Below are positions 20,103-28,871 of a stretch of 64,000 nt of DNA, piece after piece. The DNA comes from CBDCGV01 sp965216955 (lineage in GTDB: Bacteria; Bacteroidota; Bacteroidia; Chitinophagales; JADIYW01): NCBI GenBank assembly GCA_965216955.1, contig CBDCGV010000013.1:1-64000 (forward strand), written 5' to 3'. The stretch's first letter is position 1. Every line of letters begins with the position of its first letter. Both the position numbers and the translations under genes were made by a program. Below the pieces are notes generated by a model that saw only the letters and a list, made by a program, of their open reading frames with translations, was not told the DNA's origin and did no database searches.

Positions 20103-20118
20103 TGTGATAAAAGTCACA
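20103..20118 (-). promoter_or_regulatory. Crp/Fnr-type operator upstream of the sulfur operon
   Basis: The sequence TGTGATAAAAGTCACA is a perfect TGTGA-N6-TCACA dyad, the classical Crp-family target. It lies in the 106-base gap between the Crp/Fnr regulator gene and the TauE/SafE gene, centred about 45 bases before the exporter's start codon. That is a position from which an activator could work if transcription begins just before the ATG. The adjacent regulator is the obvious candidate to bind it. Confidence 0.65.
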
Positions 20119-20171
20119 CAGCGAAAAAATATCGAAAAGCTAACTTAAAAACGATTTTCGATAATTCTAGG

Positions 20172-20804
20172 CTACTTTAAGATCGTAATCATATTTCTGC
20201 CAAGTTTCACCATCTTTTCTTTTTCCATTTTTTTTAGCAGTCTTGAAATCACCTCTCTAGAAGTATTTAAATCACTCGCAATCTGTTGGTGTGTCAATCC
20301 TAAATTTTCTTTATTCAAAATTTTCGACTGTCTTTTCAAATAAAATTCCAAGCGATCATCCATTGCCTTAAAAGCAATACCATCAACTGTATTTAACAGC
20401 TCTTCAAACCTTTTTCTATAGGTGTCTAAAACGAAATAATACCAATTGCGATAATTCACCATCAAATCATCCATGTACTTAATTGGAATAGCAATTACAC
20501 TTGTGTCTTCAGAGGCTACTGCCATGATTTCGCTGGCTTCATTTTTTGTAGCACAAATCATTGATAAGGCACAGGCATCTCCAGGCTTTAAATAATACAT
20601 AAAAAACTCATTCCCTTCTTCATCCTCTCTATATAACTTCACTAACCCATCAACAATCAACATAGAAGATTTAAAATATTCTCCTGTTCTCATCATTATA
20701 GTTCCTGCCTTAAATTGCCTGACACTACCAATCTCTTCAATATATTCCAGTAGATTAATATCGAATTGTGGAAACAATAAATTTATCGTTGTTTTATTAA
20801 TCAT
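20172..20804 (-). CDS. Crp/Fnr family transcription regulator with two cysteines
   Basis: 210 residues: cyclic-nucleotide-binding-like beta-roll (about 15-120), long dimer helix, and winged helix-turn-helix with LTHQQIASDLNTSREVISRLLKK. It lacks the N-terminal Cys cluster of oxygen-sensing FNR. Only two cysteines are present, C78 and C84, both in the beta-roll segment GDACALSMICAT. With a reactive-sulfur operon directly downstream and a Crp-type dyad between, control of that operon is likely. A thiol-based signal sensed by C78/C84 is inference. Confidence 0.88.
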   Translation of the reverse strand: MINKTTINLLFPQFDINLLEYIEEIGSVRQFKAGTIMMRTGEYFKSSMLIVDGLVKLYREDEEGNEFFMYYLKPGDACALSMICATKNEASEIMAVASEDTSVIAIPIKYMDDLMVNYRNWYYFVLDTYRKRFEELLNTVDGIAFKAMDDRLEFYLKRQSKILNKENLGLTHQQIASDLNTSREVISRLLKKMEKEKMVKLGRNMITILK

Positions 20805-20889
20805 TTTAACGATTATAATTTTGCAATTATATTAATTTATTTCCGCCTTCTGTTAACATTCTCATATTAAAACAGTAATGAATAATTAC

Positions 20890-20897
20890 TAGCTTTG
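20890..20897 (+). promoter_or_regulatory. Bacteroidota-type -7 element
   Basis: TAGCTTTG matches the TAnnTTTG -7 consensus exactly and lies 17 bases before the ATG at 20915. No clear TTTG -33 partner was found. Probable promoter of the rightward arm of the glycan locus. Confidence 0.45.
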
Positions 20898-20914
20898 TAC
20901 ACTAATATTCTTCT

Positions 20915-21877
20915 ATGGCCAAGAAAAAAGTGCTTTTTATTATTGGTACCCAAAACCAAACTACCATGATGCATCAAATAAAAAATTGTTTAACAGACGA
21001 TTTTGATTGCTATTTCTCTACATTTTATGGTGATGGGTGGTTGAAGAAATTTACAGAATTAGGATGGGTAGAAATGACCATTTTAGGTTCTAAAGTACAG
21101 AAGTCTAATATAGAGTATTGTAAAAAGCACCATTTACAAGTTGACTATAGGGGTGAAAAAAATGATTACGATCTAGTGTTTGCTTGTCAAGATCTTGCAA
21201 TTCCAAATAACATTCGGAACAGTAAGATCGTCTTAGTTCAAGAAGGCATATTGGAGCCTGTTGACTGGAGGTTTTACACTGCAAAGGCACTAAATCTTCC
21301 AAGAGTATTAGCAGACTCTGCTATGACAGGATTGTCAGGAATGTACAGCTATTTTTGTGTTATGAGTGAGGGTTATAAGCAAGAATTTATTAAACGTGGA
21401 GCCCCAGAAGATAAATTAATAGTTACCGGAACACCTAACTTTGACCACGTTGAGATTTATGAGAAGAATACTTTTCCCCATAAAAATTATGTCCTTGCCG
21501 CAACCTCAAATCATCGAGAGACTAAACGCTCAGATGATAGAAAAGGTTTTATAAAAAAAGTAGTTAAGATCGCAAATGGTCGAAAAATCATTTTTAAATT
21601 ACATCCAAGAGAAGATGTAAAGCGAGCTACTAAAGAAATACGTAAATATGCTCCCCAAGACACATTAATTTTTTCGGATGGAAATACGAATGAAATGCTA
21701 GCAAACTGTGACGTTTTAGTAACTACATATTCTACGGTTATTTTAACTGCTGCTGCACTTGGTAAAGAAATTCATTGTGATTATTCAGAAGCACAAATAA
21801 AAGCATATACGCCTGTTCAAACAGGAGGCACTTCAGCGCAAGCTATTGCCGATATAGGAATGAGTTTAGTTGTTTAA
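20915..21877 (+). CDS. Putative GT-B glycosyltransferase (sialyltransferase-like EG/HP/ST motifs), paralogue 1
   Basis: 320 residues, no signal peptide. Three motifs are spaced as in bacterial sialyl- and polysialyltransferases of GT-B fold: E110-G111 (LVQEGILEP), H230-P231 (FKLHPRED) and S273-T274 (TTYSTVILTAAA). It is clearly homologous along its whole length to the gene at 28864-29826 (shared GTQNQTT-like start, QVDYRG/KIDYRG, VTGTPNFD/VTGIPNFD, KLHPRE, closing TGGTSA/NGGTSA). With CMP-nonulosonate synthesis genes nearby, a role as a CMP-sugar-dependent transferase is inferred. CDP-glycerol-transferase-like proteins are the main alternative. First gene of the rightward arm. Confidence 0.6.
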   Translation: MAKKKVLFIIGTQNQTTMMHQIKNCLTDDFDCYFSTFYGDGWLKKFTELGWVEMTILGSKVQKSNIEYCKKHHLQVDYRGEKNDYDLVFACQDLAIPNNIRNSKIVLVQEGILEPVDWRFYTAKALNLPRVLADSAMTGLSGMYSYFCVMSEGYKQEFIKRGAPEDKLIVTGTPNFDHVEIYEKNTFPHKNYVLAATSNHRETKRSDDRKGFIKKVVKIANGRKIIFKLHPREDVKRATKEIRKYAPQDTLIFSDGNTNEMLANCDVLVTTYSTVILTAAALGKEIHCDYSEAQIKAYTPVQTGGTSAQAIADIGMSLVV

Positions 21878-21887
21878 AAATAAAGAG

Positions 21888-22739
21888 ATGAATAATATAA
21901 GAGAACAATTTGAACAAGACGGATACATTGTTGTAAAGGAAGCCTTAAGTAAACAAGAAATCAGTCATTATATTAAAGAATTAGAAAAAATTGATTCAAA
22001 AAAGAAAAAAAACTCATGGACCATCCCTGATGGTGTCGTACAAAATGAAGCCTTTTGGCCTATCATTTTCAACGAACTTATTTTGAATAAAGTCAAAAAT
22101 ATTCTCGGTGAGGATATCAAATTTATGCAACACAATGATTTGCATTATGGTTACTCTTCTTTTGCTTGGCATAGAGATGGTATTAATCGCTCATACAATA
22201 ACGACTATCCAGATTGGAATGAAACTCAAGCGTCTTATAAGATTGTGAGATGTGGATACTATCTCCAACCTGAATCGAATGGATTTGAATTAGGGGTTGT
22301 TCCGGGTAGTCATAAAATGAGTGGTTTAGTATCTCAAGAAGCATTTTTAGAATTAGATAAAAGACTATCGAACTTTCAAAATGTCAAAGTAAAACTTGGA
22401 GGAAGAGATGTCTTAAAAGAAAAAGCCACTTGGATCAAAACAAAACCTGGAGACTGTGTCATCTTTGATCCTAGGTTGATTCATACAGGTGGTGAATTTG
22501 AAGCCAAAAAGTATTCTTTTTTTGTAGCCTATGGAATCGACAATAAACATTTTAAAGAACATTATAGTTATTACAGGCATTTAAGATATGATCTTAAATA
22601 CAAGAACTTCTCAAATAAATTAGCACAACAACTAAAAGAAAATAATATGTACATTGATGAAAAGTGCTACTATGAAAAAATCAAAGGCGCTTGGATCCCT
22701 TCATCAACCTTTAGTTTTGTGGCTAATTTCTTTGAATAA
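21888..22739 (+). CDS. Phytanoyl-CoA dioxygenase (PhyH) family protein
   Basis: 283 residues from the ATG at 21888; a TTG at 21870 would overlap the previous stop and adds only six non-conserved residues. Fe(II)/2-oxoglutarate oxygenase fold with facial triad H95-x-D97 (WHRDG) and H199 (LIHTGG). The PhyH family hydroxylates very diverse small molecules. Ten bases after the transferase gene and followed after 27 bases by the cytidylyltransferase-aminotransferase, so it probably hydroxylates a sugar or sugar substituent in the same pathway. Substrate unknown. Confidence 0.82.
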   Translation: MNNIREQFEQDGYIVVKEALSKQEISHYIKELEKIDSKKKKNSWTIPDGVVQNEAFWPIIFNELILNKVKNILGEDIKFMQHNDLHYGYSSFAWHRDGINRSYNNDYPDWNETQASYKIVRCGYYLQPESNGFELGVVPGSHKMSGLVSQEAFLELDKRLSNFQNVKVKLGGRDVLKEKATWIKTKPGDCVIFDPRLIHTGGEFEAKKYSFFVAYGIDNKHFKEHYSYYRHLRYDLKYKNFSNKLAQQLKENNMYIDEKCYYEKIKGAWIPSSTFSFVANFFE

Positions 22740-22766
22740 AACTTTCAATTACCTAATTTCTATTGT

Positions 22767-24881
22767 ATGATTTTAGCATGTATACAAGCTCGTACTGGCA
22801 GTACTAGAATGCCAAACAAAGTTATGCATAAAATAATGGGCAAAGAGGCTTTGCTATATATGTATGATAGGGTTAATCTGGCTACTTCCGTTGACAAAGT
22901 TATGATTATAACCTCGACAAAAAGCAATGATGATATAATTGAAGACCTCTGTAAAGAGCATCATATCCCCTGCTTTAGGGGTAGTGAAAACGACTTATTA
23001 GATCGTCACTATCAAGCCGCTAAAGCGATGGATGCAGATTTTGTGTTAAAAATCCCTTCTGATTCACCGCTTACAGATTTCCGCCTTATTGATAAGATGG
23101 TGAACTATTGGAAGGAGCACAAAAATAAATTAGATTTTGTAACCAATATTTCACCAGGCACCTTCCCTGATGGTATGGACATTGAAGGATGTTCATTTAG
23201 TGCACTAGAAAAAGCCTGGAAGGATGCTAAAAAGGACTATCAACGTGAACACACTTTTCCCTATATATGGGAAAATAAAGGTATGTTCAGCATTAAGAAT
23301 TTTACTAATCCAATTCCTAGTGAAGGCAATATGTTTATGACGCATCGTTGGACATTGGATTACCCAGAAGATTTTGAGTTTATAAAAACCGTTTTCGAGC
23401 ACTTTAAAGACCAATTAGATTTCTCGATGGAAGACGTTCTAGAGTTGTTGAAAAACAAACCAGAAATTGCTACTATCAATGCTAAATTTGCAGGTGTAAA
23501 TTGGTATAGAAACCACGAAGAAGAACTAGATATTCCAAGATATATGTATAAGACAACAGCGCCATTAAAATTAGAAAAGGGATTAAAGCATCTAGAATAT
23601 GCTAAATCCATTGTCCCACTAGGTAGTCATACTTTAAGCAAAGGTTCCATGCAATGGAGCGTTGGAGCCACTCCATTGTTTTTAGAATCTGCTAAAGGTT
23701 GCGAAGTTATTGATATGGATGGCAACAAATATATTGATTATGGCATGGCCTTAGGACCTTTCATTTTAGGTTATGCTGATGATGACATTAATGAAGTCAT
23801 TATTGAGCAATTACAAAAAGGGACTATGTTTACGCTTTCGCACCCATTAGAAGCTAAAGCTGCACAGGCTATTATTGATGCCGTTCCATGTGCTGAAATG
23901 GTCCGATTTGGTAAAAATGGAAGTGATGTAACGTCTACAGCTGTTAAGTTAGCAAGGGCATATACAGGAAAGGAAAAAATGATTATCTGTGGTTATCACG
24001 GTTGGCAAGATTGGTATATTACCAGTACTGAACGAAATGACGGCATTCCAAAGTGCTATAACGATCTAATTCTATCCACAAAGTATAACGACTTTGAGTA
24101 TCTCGAAAAGTTAATTGAGGAGCATGGTGATGATATTGCTGGTATGATTATGGAGCCAGTTGGAGCTATAAAACCAGAAAATAATTACTTAGAAAAAGTT
24201 AGAGAAATAACTCAAAGAAAAGGAATTGTACTCATTTTTGATGAGCTCTTTACAGGCTTCAGGTGGAGTGTAGGTGGGGCACAAGAATACTTCGGAGTTA
24301 TACCAGATTTGGCGTGTTTTGGAAAAGCCATTGCTAATGGAATGCCTGTAAGTGCCATTGCGGGGAAACGTAAATTTATGGATCAATTTGACAAGGTGTT
24401 TTATTCTGGAACTTACTTAGCGGAGACCTTATCATTAGTTGCTATACTAAAGAACTTAGAAAAACTTAAAACGCATAATGTTCATGCACATATTACAGAG
24501 CTGGGGCAATACATGATTGATCAGTTTACCAAATTGGTGGCAAAACATGATTTAGGAAACATCTTAGGAATCATTGGTTATCCATTTAAATCAGTAATCA
24601 ATTTAGCTGATCATTCATTACATACGTCCTCGGAGTTAAAAAGTTATTTTCAACAAGAATGTGCTAAAAGAGGTGTTTTGTTCATAGGATATCACTTGAT
24701 TTCTTTATCACATAGTAAAGAGCATGTTGATTTTACTTTACAAGCTTATGATGAAATCTTAGAAAATCTTAAGCAGCTACATCAAGAAGGTACACCTATA
24801 AAAGATGTTTTAATAGGAGAAGTGATCACTCCCGTTTTTAAAAATGTAGGTGATCGTAGTTCTTATAATGATGATGAATGA
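22767..24881 (+). CDS. Cytidylyltransferase (SpsF-like)-class III aminotransferase fusion
   Basis: 704 residues with two enzyme domains. Residues 1 to about 245 are an SpsF/CMP-sugar synthetase-like nucleotidyltransferase (IQARTGSTRMPNKV, LLDRHYQAAKAMDADFVLKIPSDSPL, THRWTLDYPEDF). Residues about 265-690 are a PLP aminotransferase of the glutamate-1-semialdehyde-aminomutase type (LGSHTLSKGS, FGKNGSDVTSTAVKLARAYT, IFDELFTGFR, and CFGKAIANGMP with Schiff-base K520). No frame break occurs between them, so the fusion is genuine. It would amine an alpha-keto or aldehyde sugar and activate a sugar acid on CMP in one polypeptide. The next gene overlaps the stop by four bases. Confidence 0.87.
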   Translation: MILACIQARTGSTRMPNKVMHKIMGKEALLYMYDRVNLATSVDKVMIITSTKSNDDIIEDLCKEHHIPCFRGSENDLLDRHYQAAKAMDADFVLKIPSDSPLTDFRLIDKMVNYWKEHKNKLDFVTNISPGTFPDGMDIEGCSFSALEKAWKDAKKDYQREHTFPYIWENKGMFSIKNFTNPIPSEGNMFMTHRWTLDYPEDFEFIKTVFEHFKDQLDFSMEDVLELLKNKPEIATINAKFAGVNWYRNHEEELDIPRYMYKTTAPLKLEKGLKHLEYAKSIVPLGSHTLSKGSMQWSVGATPLFLESAKGCEVIDMDGNKYIDYGMALGPFILGYADDDINEVIIEQLQKGTMFTLSHPLEAKAAQAIIDAVPCAEMVRFGKNGSDVTSTAVKLARAYTGKEKMIICGYHGWQDWYITSTERNDGIPKCYNDLILSTKYNDFEYLEKLIEEHGDDIAGMIMEPVGAIKPENNYLEKVREITQRKGIVLIFDELFTGFRWSVGGAQEYFGVIPDLACFGKAIANGMPVSAIAGKRKFMDQFDKVFYSGTYLAETLSLVAILKNLEKLKTHNVHAHITELGQYMIDQFTKLVAKHDLGNILGIIGYPFKSVINLADHSLHTSSELKSYFQQECAKRGVLFIGYHLISLSHSKEHVDFTLQAYDEILENLKQLHQEGTPIKDVLIGEVITPVFKNVGDRSSYNDDE

Positions 24882-26074
24882 GGCGTAATGAATTCATAAA
24901 GCTTATATCAGTATTTGGTATTGGTGGCACTATGCCTTCACTTTTTTTAACCGGATGTAACGAAAAAGATGATCTCATCCCTGAGTTTGAAGTTAGCTTT
25001 AATGGCAAGGTATTGATTACTGGCGCAGGCGCTGCGGGTTTAATTGCAGGTCATATCTTAAATCAATACAATATTGATTTTCAAATTTTAGAGGCCTCTT
25101 CCGTCTTTGGAGGAAGAGTAAAAGACATTAAAAACTTTGCTGATTTTCCAATTGATTTAGGAGCAGAATGGATTCATACACACCCGTCTATTTTAAAAAA
25201 ATTACTAAATACTAATCCTAGTAAAGATTTCATTGACACGATAGTCTACAATCCTCAAACCATTTCCGTATTTAAAGACAATGAATTAAAAACTCGTGAT
25301 TTATTCTCTGTTTTTTATAGCGAGTACAAATTTAAAGACACAACTTGGTACAGCTATTTTGATAAATATATTGTACCAAACATCAAAGAAAAAATAATCT
25401 ATAATACTCCTGTAAAATCAATTAATTATTCAAAAGACAAAGTAGCAGTAAGTAGTTACAGTAATAATACATTTGAAGCAGATAAAGTTATACTTACAGT
25501 ACCACTTACCGTTTTAAAAGACAATGACATTGACTTTAATCCAGCTTTACCCCCCGAAAAATTGGAAGCACTTAACAAAGTAGATATGCCTGATGGTATA
25601 AAAGTTTTCATTGAATTTAAAGAAAGGTTTTATCCAGATATTTTAGGTTTTGATAGTGTAATTAAATTAATAGATCAAAGAAAGGGCGCCCAAATCTATT
25701 ATAATGCAGCATTTAAAAAAGATACGAACAAGCATATTTTGGGGCTCTTTACTGTTGGAGAACAATCAAGTGTTTATGCCAATATGGAAACTGATGAAGC
25801 ATTAATTTCTTATATACTAGATGAATTAGATCAAGTTTTTGATGGTAAAGCAAGTAAAAACTACATAAAACATATTACCCAAAATTGGTCTAAAGAGCCC
25901 TATATAAGAGGTTCTTATTCTCACTACAAGAATTACAGTGCTATGGATATTCTTTCGAAGTCTGTTAATGACAAGATTTATTTTGCGGGAGAAGCTTATC
26001 ATTCGAAACATCAAGCTACAGTACATGGTGCTGGGTTATCTGCTTATAATGTTGTAGAACAAATTTTAAAATAA
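24878..26074 (+). CDS. FAD-dependent amine oxidase, predicted lipoprotein
   Basis: 398 residues. N-terminus MRRNEFIKLISVFGIGG has paired arginines and a lipobox LTGC (Cys27), so it is likely exported and membrane anchored. The FAD-binding motif VLITGAGAAGLIAGHIL with the family ILEASSVFGGR follows at about residues 44-80. The C-terminal DKIYFAGEAYHSKHQATVHGA is the second FAD contact of monoamine/polyamine oxidases. ATGA overlap with the aminotransferase fusion gene indicates translational coupling. Amine substrate unknown; an amino-sugar-derived or polyamine substituent is possible. Confidence 0.83.
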   Translation: MRRNEFIKLISVFGIGGTMPSLFLTGCNEKDDLIPEFEVSFNGKVLITGAGAAGLIAGHILNQYNIDFQILEASSVFGGRVKDIKNFADFPIDLGAEWIHTHPSILKKLLNTNPSKDFIDTIVYNPQTISVFKDNELKTRDLFSVFYSEYKFKDTTWYSYFDKYIVPNIKEKIIYNTPVKSINYSKDKVAVSSYSNNTFEADKVILTVPLTVLKDNDIDFNPALPPEKLEALNKVDMPDGIKVFIEFKERFYPDILGFDSVIKLIDQRKGAQIYYNAAFKKDTNKHILGLFTVGEQSSVYANMETDEALISYILDELDQVFDGKASKNYIKHITQNWSKEPYIRGSYSHYKNYSAMDILSKSVNDKIYFAGEAYHSKHQATVHGAGLSAYNVVEQILK

Positions 26075-26081
26075 GCAAGTA

Positions 26082-27089
26082 CTATTTTCCTTTAAAATTC
26101 ATTAAAGCCACAATTAAAGCTGCAACCAACATGACAAAATAATAAGTTAAAAAACGCCAAGCGGCCATCACTACTCCAATAATCCCCTGCGGAATAATTG
26201 CTCCAAAGACATAATAAAAGGCTAATTCTGCTCCTCCGGCAGCTCCAGGTGTCGGTACTACAGTCATAGCCATAAATATCATCCACTGTAAAAGAAAAAG
26301 TGCAGCATAGTTCATTTCTACACTAAGTCCTAACATTAAAAAGACTAAAACAGCGTAAGTGCACATCCATCTTAATAAGATAAGTATAAACCCTAGAAAG
26401 AAATACCCTTTTCCACTTTTCCAAACAGATAAAAAAGTCTCTTTAAAATCGATGGATATTCTTGATAACTTCCCTCCAAATGAATCACTATTTCTTTCAT
26501 ATCTCCTTAACCACCATCGACCAAACAATGTCAACAAAATAGCAGCCCCTACAAAAATGGCTAGTTTTAATTGCCAATTTTCGATTAAGTTTTGGAAGAT
26601 ATTTTGAAGTATTCCGCTATCCCACTTATTAAAAAGTGTTAGAGATACTATCGCTACAGTAATAAACGAAAGAATATCCTCAATAGTTATCATGGCCAAT
26701 ATAGTTGCGGATTGTGCTGAAGAGAACCCGACACGGCGCAACATAGCCAATTTAATAGGTGCCCCTCCAACAACAGTAGGTGTTACGGCAGCTCCTAAAT
26801 CTGTTGCTACTGCTATTTTAAATAATTTGGAAAAAGGCACTTTGTGCTTTAAGTATTTGCCCCAAACCATCATTTCTATGGTATGAAAAATCCATGGTAA
26901 TAATGCAAAAAGTGCCGCAACAAGGACGTATAAAGGTTGAATTTTTAAAAGAGACCGTACCGTATTTTTATCTGAAATAAATAGATTAACTATCAAATAA
27001 GCAACGATACTCAGTACAACTATTAACAACAAGCTATTTACATATTTGTTGAGATTAAATGGAACAATATTTTCTTTCTTATTTGTCAT
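26082..27089 (-). CDS. Flippase-like membrane protein (LPG synthase TM / UPF0104 type)
   Basis: 335 residues, eight to nine hydrophobic helices. Family landmarks are FHTIEMMVWGKYL, TVVGGAPIKLAMLRRVG, and VVPTPGAAGGAELAFYYVFG near the end. Members of this family include the membrane half of lysyl-phosphatidylglycerol synthase (MprF) and related lipid or glycolipid translocases. In a glycan locus it may move a lipid-linked product. Last gene of the leftward arm, convergent with the amine oxidase seven bases away. Confidence 0.8.
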   Translation of the reverse strand: MTNKKENIVPFNLNKYVNSLLLIVVLSIVAYLIVNLFISDKNTVRSLLKIQPLYVLVAALFALLPWIFHTIEMMVWGKYLKHKVPFSKLFKIAVATDLGAAVTPTVVGGAPIKLAMLRRVGFSSAQSATILAMITIEDILSFITVAIVSLTLFNKWDSGILQNIFQNLIENWQLKLAIFVGAAILLTLFGRWWLRRYERNSDSFGGKLSRISIDFKETFLSVWKSGKGYFFLGFILILLRWMCTYAVLVFLMLGLSVEMNYAALFLLQWMIFMAMTVVPTPGAAGGAELAFYYVFGAIIPQGIIGVVMAAWRFLTYYFVMLVAALIVALMNFKGK

Positions 27090-27095
27090 TATAAC

Positions 27096-27815
27096 TTAGG
27101 GAAATACTATTTCTGAAGACCATTTTTTAATAAAAAATTCAGCATATTCCCACTGATCGATGGTATCTAAATCGATGGCAAATTTAGGGTTAACAATTAA
27201 CGGAAGTACATTATTCCCTGTTAAACTATTTTGATTAATTATTGTTGAGTGCTTAATAACATCTACATGCCCAGTTTGCCAAAAGGTTGGTGGCAATTGT
27301 TGCCTGGGCATATTATATGATTCATTAAGCTTCGATTGTATAAGAGGCTGTATAAATCCATCTTGTTGTCTCCACATTTTATATGGGTTCTGTTGCGAAG
27401 AAATAACACTTCTTACAGAATCGCCTTTTTCGTTTTCTTTTAAAATTTGAACTGCTCTGTCCACATAATTTAACTCTCTGAAAGGTGACGTTGGCCTTAA
27501 TTGAACAAGCGCTCCCGGTTTGTAATTTTCTTGTTCTAACAACCATTCTACAACATGTACAAAAACAGGATAATCTAAGGTATCATCTTCTGATAAGCTA
27601 GAAGGTCTAATAAACGGAACTTCGGCCCCATAAGATTTAGCTATTGATGCAATTTCATTATCATCTGTAGAAACAATTATCCTATTTACCGATTTACTTC
27701 GCAATGCTGCTGCAATACTATAAGCTATTAGGGGGTGATCTCCCAATTTTTTGATATTTTTTCGAGGGATAGACTTCGAACCTCCCCTAGCTGGAATAAC
27801 TGCAAGTACTTCCAT
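27096..27815 (-). CDS. neuA: CMP-nonulosonate synthetase (acylneuraminate cytidylyltransferase)
   Basis: 239 residues. Signature IPARGGSKSIPRKNIKKLGDHPLIAYSI at the N-terminus, ILVSTDD-type STDDNEIA, LQLRPTSPFR (as VQLRPTSPFR) and late FAIDLDTIDQWEYAE. Activates a sialic-acid-like sugar as its CMP form. Six bases upstream of the flippase-like gene. It is a separate enzyme from the SpsF-like domain in the fusion at 22767, so the locus has two cytidylyltransferases and perhaps two activated sugars. Confidence 0.9.
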   Translation of the reverse strand: MEVLAVIPARGGSKSIPRKNIKKLGDHPLIAYSIAAALRSKSVNRIIVSTDDNEIASIAKSYGAEVPFIRPSSLSEDDTLDYPVFVHVVEWLLEQENYKPGALVQLRPTSPFRELNYVDRAVQILKENEKGDSVRSVISSQQNPYKMWRQQDGFIQPLIQSKLNESYNMPRQQLPPTFWQTGHVDVIKHSTIINQNSLTGNNVLPLIVNPKFAIDLDTIDQWEYAEFFIKKWSSEIVFP

Positions 27816-27842
27816 AAGATAAACATACGAAAGAATATTACA

Positions 27843-28871
27843 TTAACTAACGATACTTAGCCGATCCTCTCGGTCAATCTGAACTAATTGTCCTGTTCTT
27901 GCAGACTTTTTTAACGCACTAATTATTCGTTGAACCTCAAAACCATCTTTAAAGCTACAACTGGGTTGAACTCCTAGTTCTATAGAAGTAATGAAATTTT
28001 TTAGCTCTTCGATATACATTGTATTTCTGTTCCATTTACTTGACAAGGTAATAACCTTTGACGAAAAAGAACTACGCTCAATATTCAATTGACCACTTAT
28101 CCCATTCCACTCAAATTTTCCTTGCGTTCCAATAAATGTTACCATATGTGTTGAAGGTCTCTCGAAATAGTTTAGTGTAACAATAGCCTTTGTGCCTTTC
28201 CAAAAAGTCAGGAGAGAGGTGCTCGTGTCTTCCACCTCTATATTCAATGCCGATTGCTTACGCTCCTGCGCCAAAATACTTTGCACTTCACTACCTAACA
28301 ACCATCTCAAATAATCAAAAGGATGGCTTAATGTTAAAGAAACGCCGCCTCCAAGGTCTTTCCTTGCACTATACGATTGGCTATAATCTTCCCAAGGATG
28401 CCAGCTTGGCAAATATTCGCCCCAATGGACATTCACTTCAAGAATATCCCCTATATATTTCATATCTAAAAGCTCCTTTAACTTCTTCAATGTAGCATGA
28501 TATCTGTATTGAAAACCTATGGAACAAATTAAGCCTCGAGATACAATTTCTTTCTCTAGAGTATTGAGATTTCTTAATGAATGGGCAATCGGTTTTTCAA
28601 TAAAAAGATGACAATCATGTTGTGCAGACAAAATAGAGCTTTCCAAATGAAGCGCCGTGGGATTACAAATAAACACTGCTATTGGTTTTTCTTTTAAAGC
28701 ATCCTTCAAAGAAGAAAACGCTTTAAAGGAAGGTAAGTCCTGTTTTGGAAGCTGGCAAATATTATTGGTTACAGCCATTAAATTTGTAAATCCCAATGTC
28801 GAAAGGTTTTTCAAATGCCTTCTGCCAATACTCCCTAGGCCAACTATAAGAAAAGGTCTCTTCTTATCCAT
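27843..28871 (-). CDS. Gfo/Idh/MocA family oxidoreductase
   Basis: 342 residues. Rossmann motif VGLGSIGRRHLKNL at residues 11-24, then CNPTALHLESSI and LFIEKPIAHS (catalytic Lys of EKP). The second domain contains WHPWEDYSQSYSARKDLGGGVSLTLSHPFDYLRWLLG, typical of sugar-nucleotide or aminosugar dehydrogenases in surface-glycan loci. Overlaps the paralogue-2 transferase gene by eight bases, hence same operon and likely the same pathway. Exact substrate unknown. Confidence 0.86.
   Translation of the reverse strand: MDKKRPFLIVGLGSIGRRHLKNLSTLGFTNLMAVTNNICQLPKQDLPSFKAFSSLKDALKEKPIAVFICNPTALHLESSILSAQHDCHLFIEKPIAHSLRNLNTLEKEIVSRGLICSIGFQYRYHATLKKLKELLDMKYIGDILEVNVHWGEYLPSWHPWEDYSQSYSARKDLGGGVSLTLSHPFDYLRWLLGSEVQSILAQERKQSALNIEVEDTSTSLLTFWKGTKAIVTLNYFERPSTHMVTFIGTQGKFEWNGISGQLNIERSSFSSKVITLSSKWNRNTMYIEELKNFITSIELGVQPSCSFKDGFEVQRIISALKKSARTGQLVQIDREDRLSIVS

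Noticed and set aside
21870..21887. TTG start for the PhyH gene
   Set aside because: Adds six non-conserved residues and overlaps the previous stop; the ATG at 21888 fits better.
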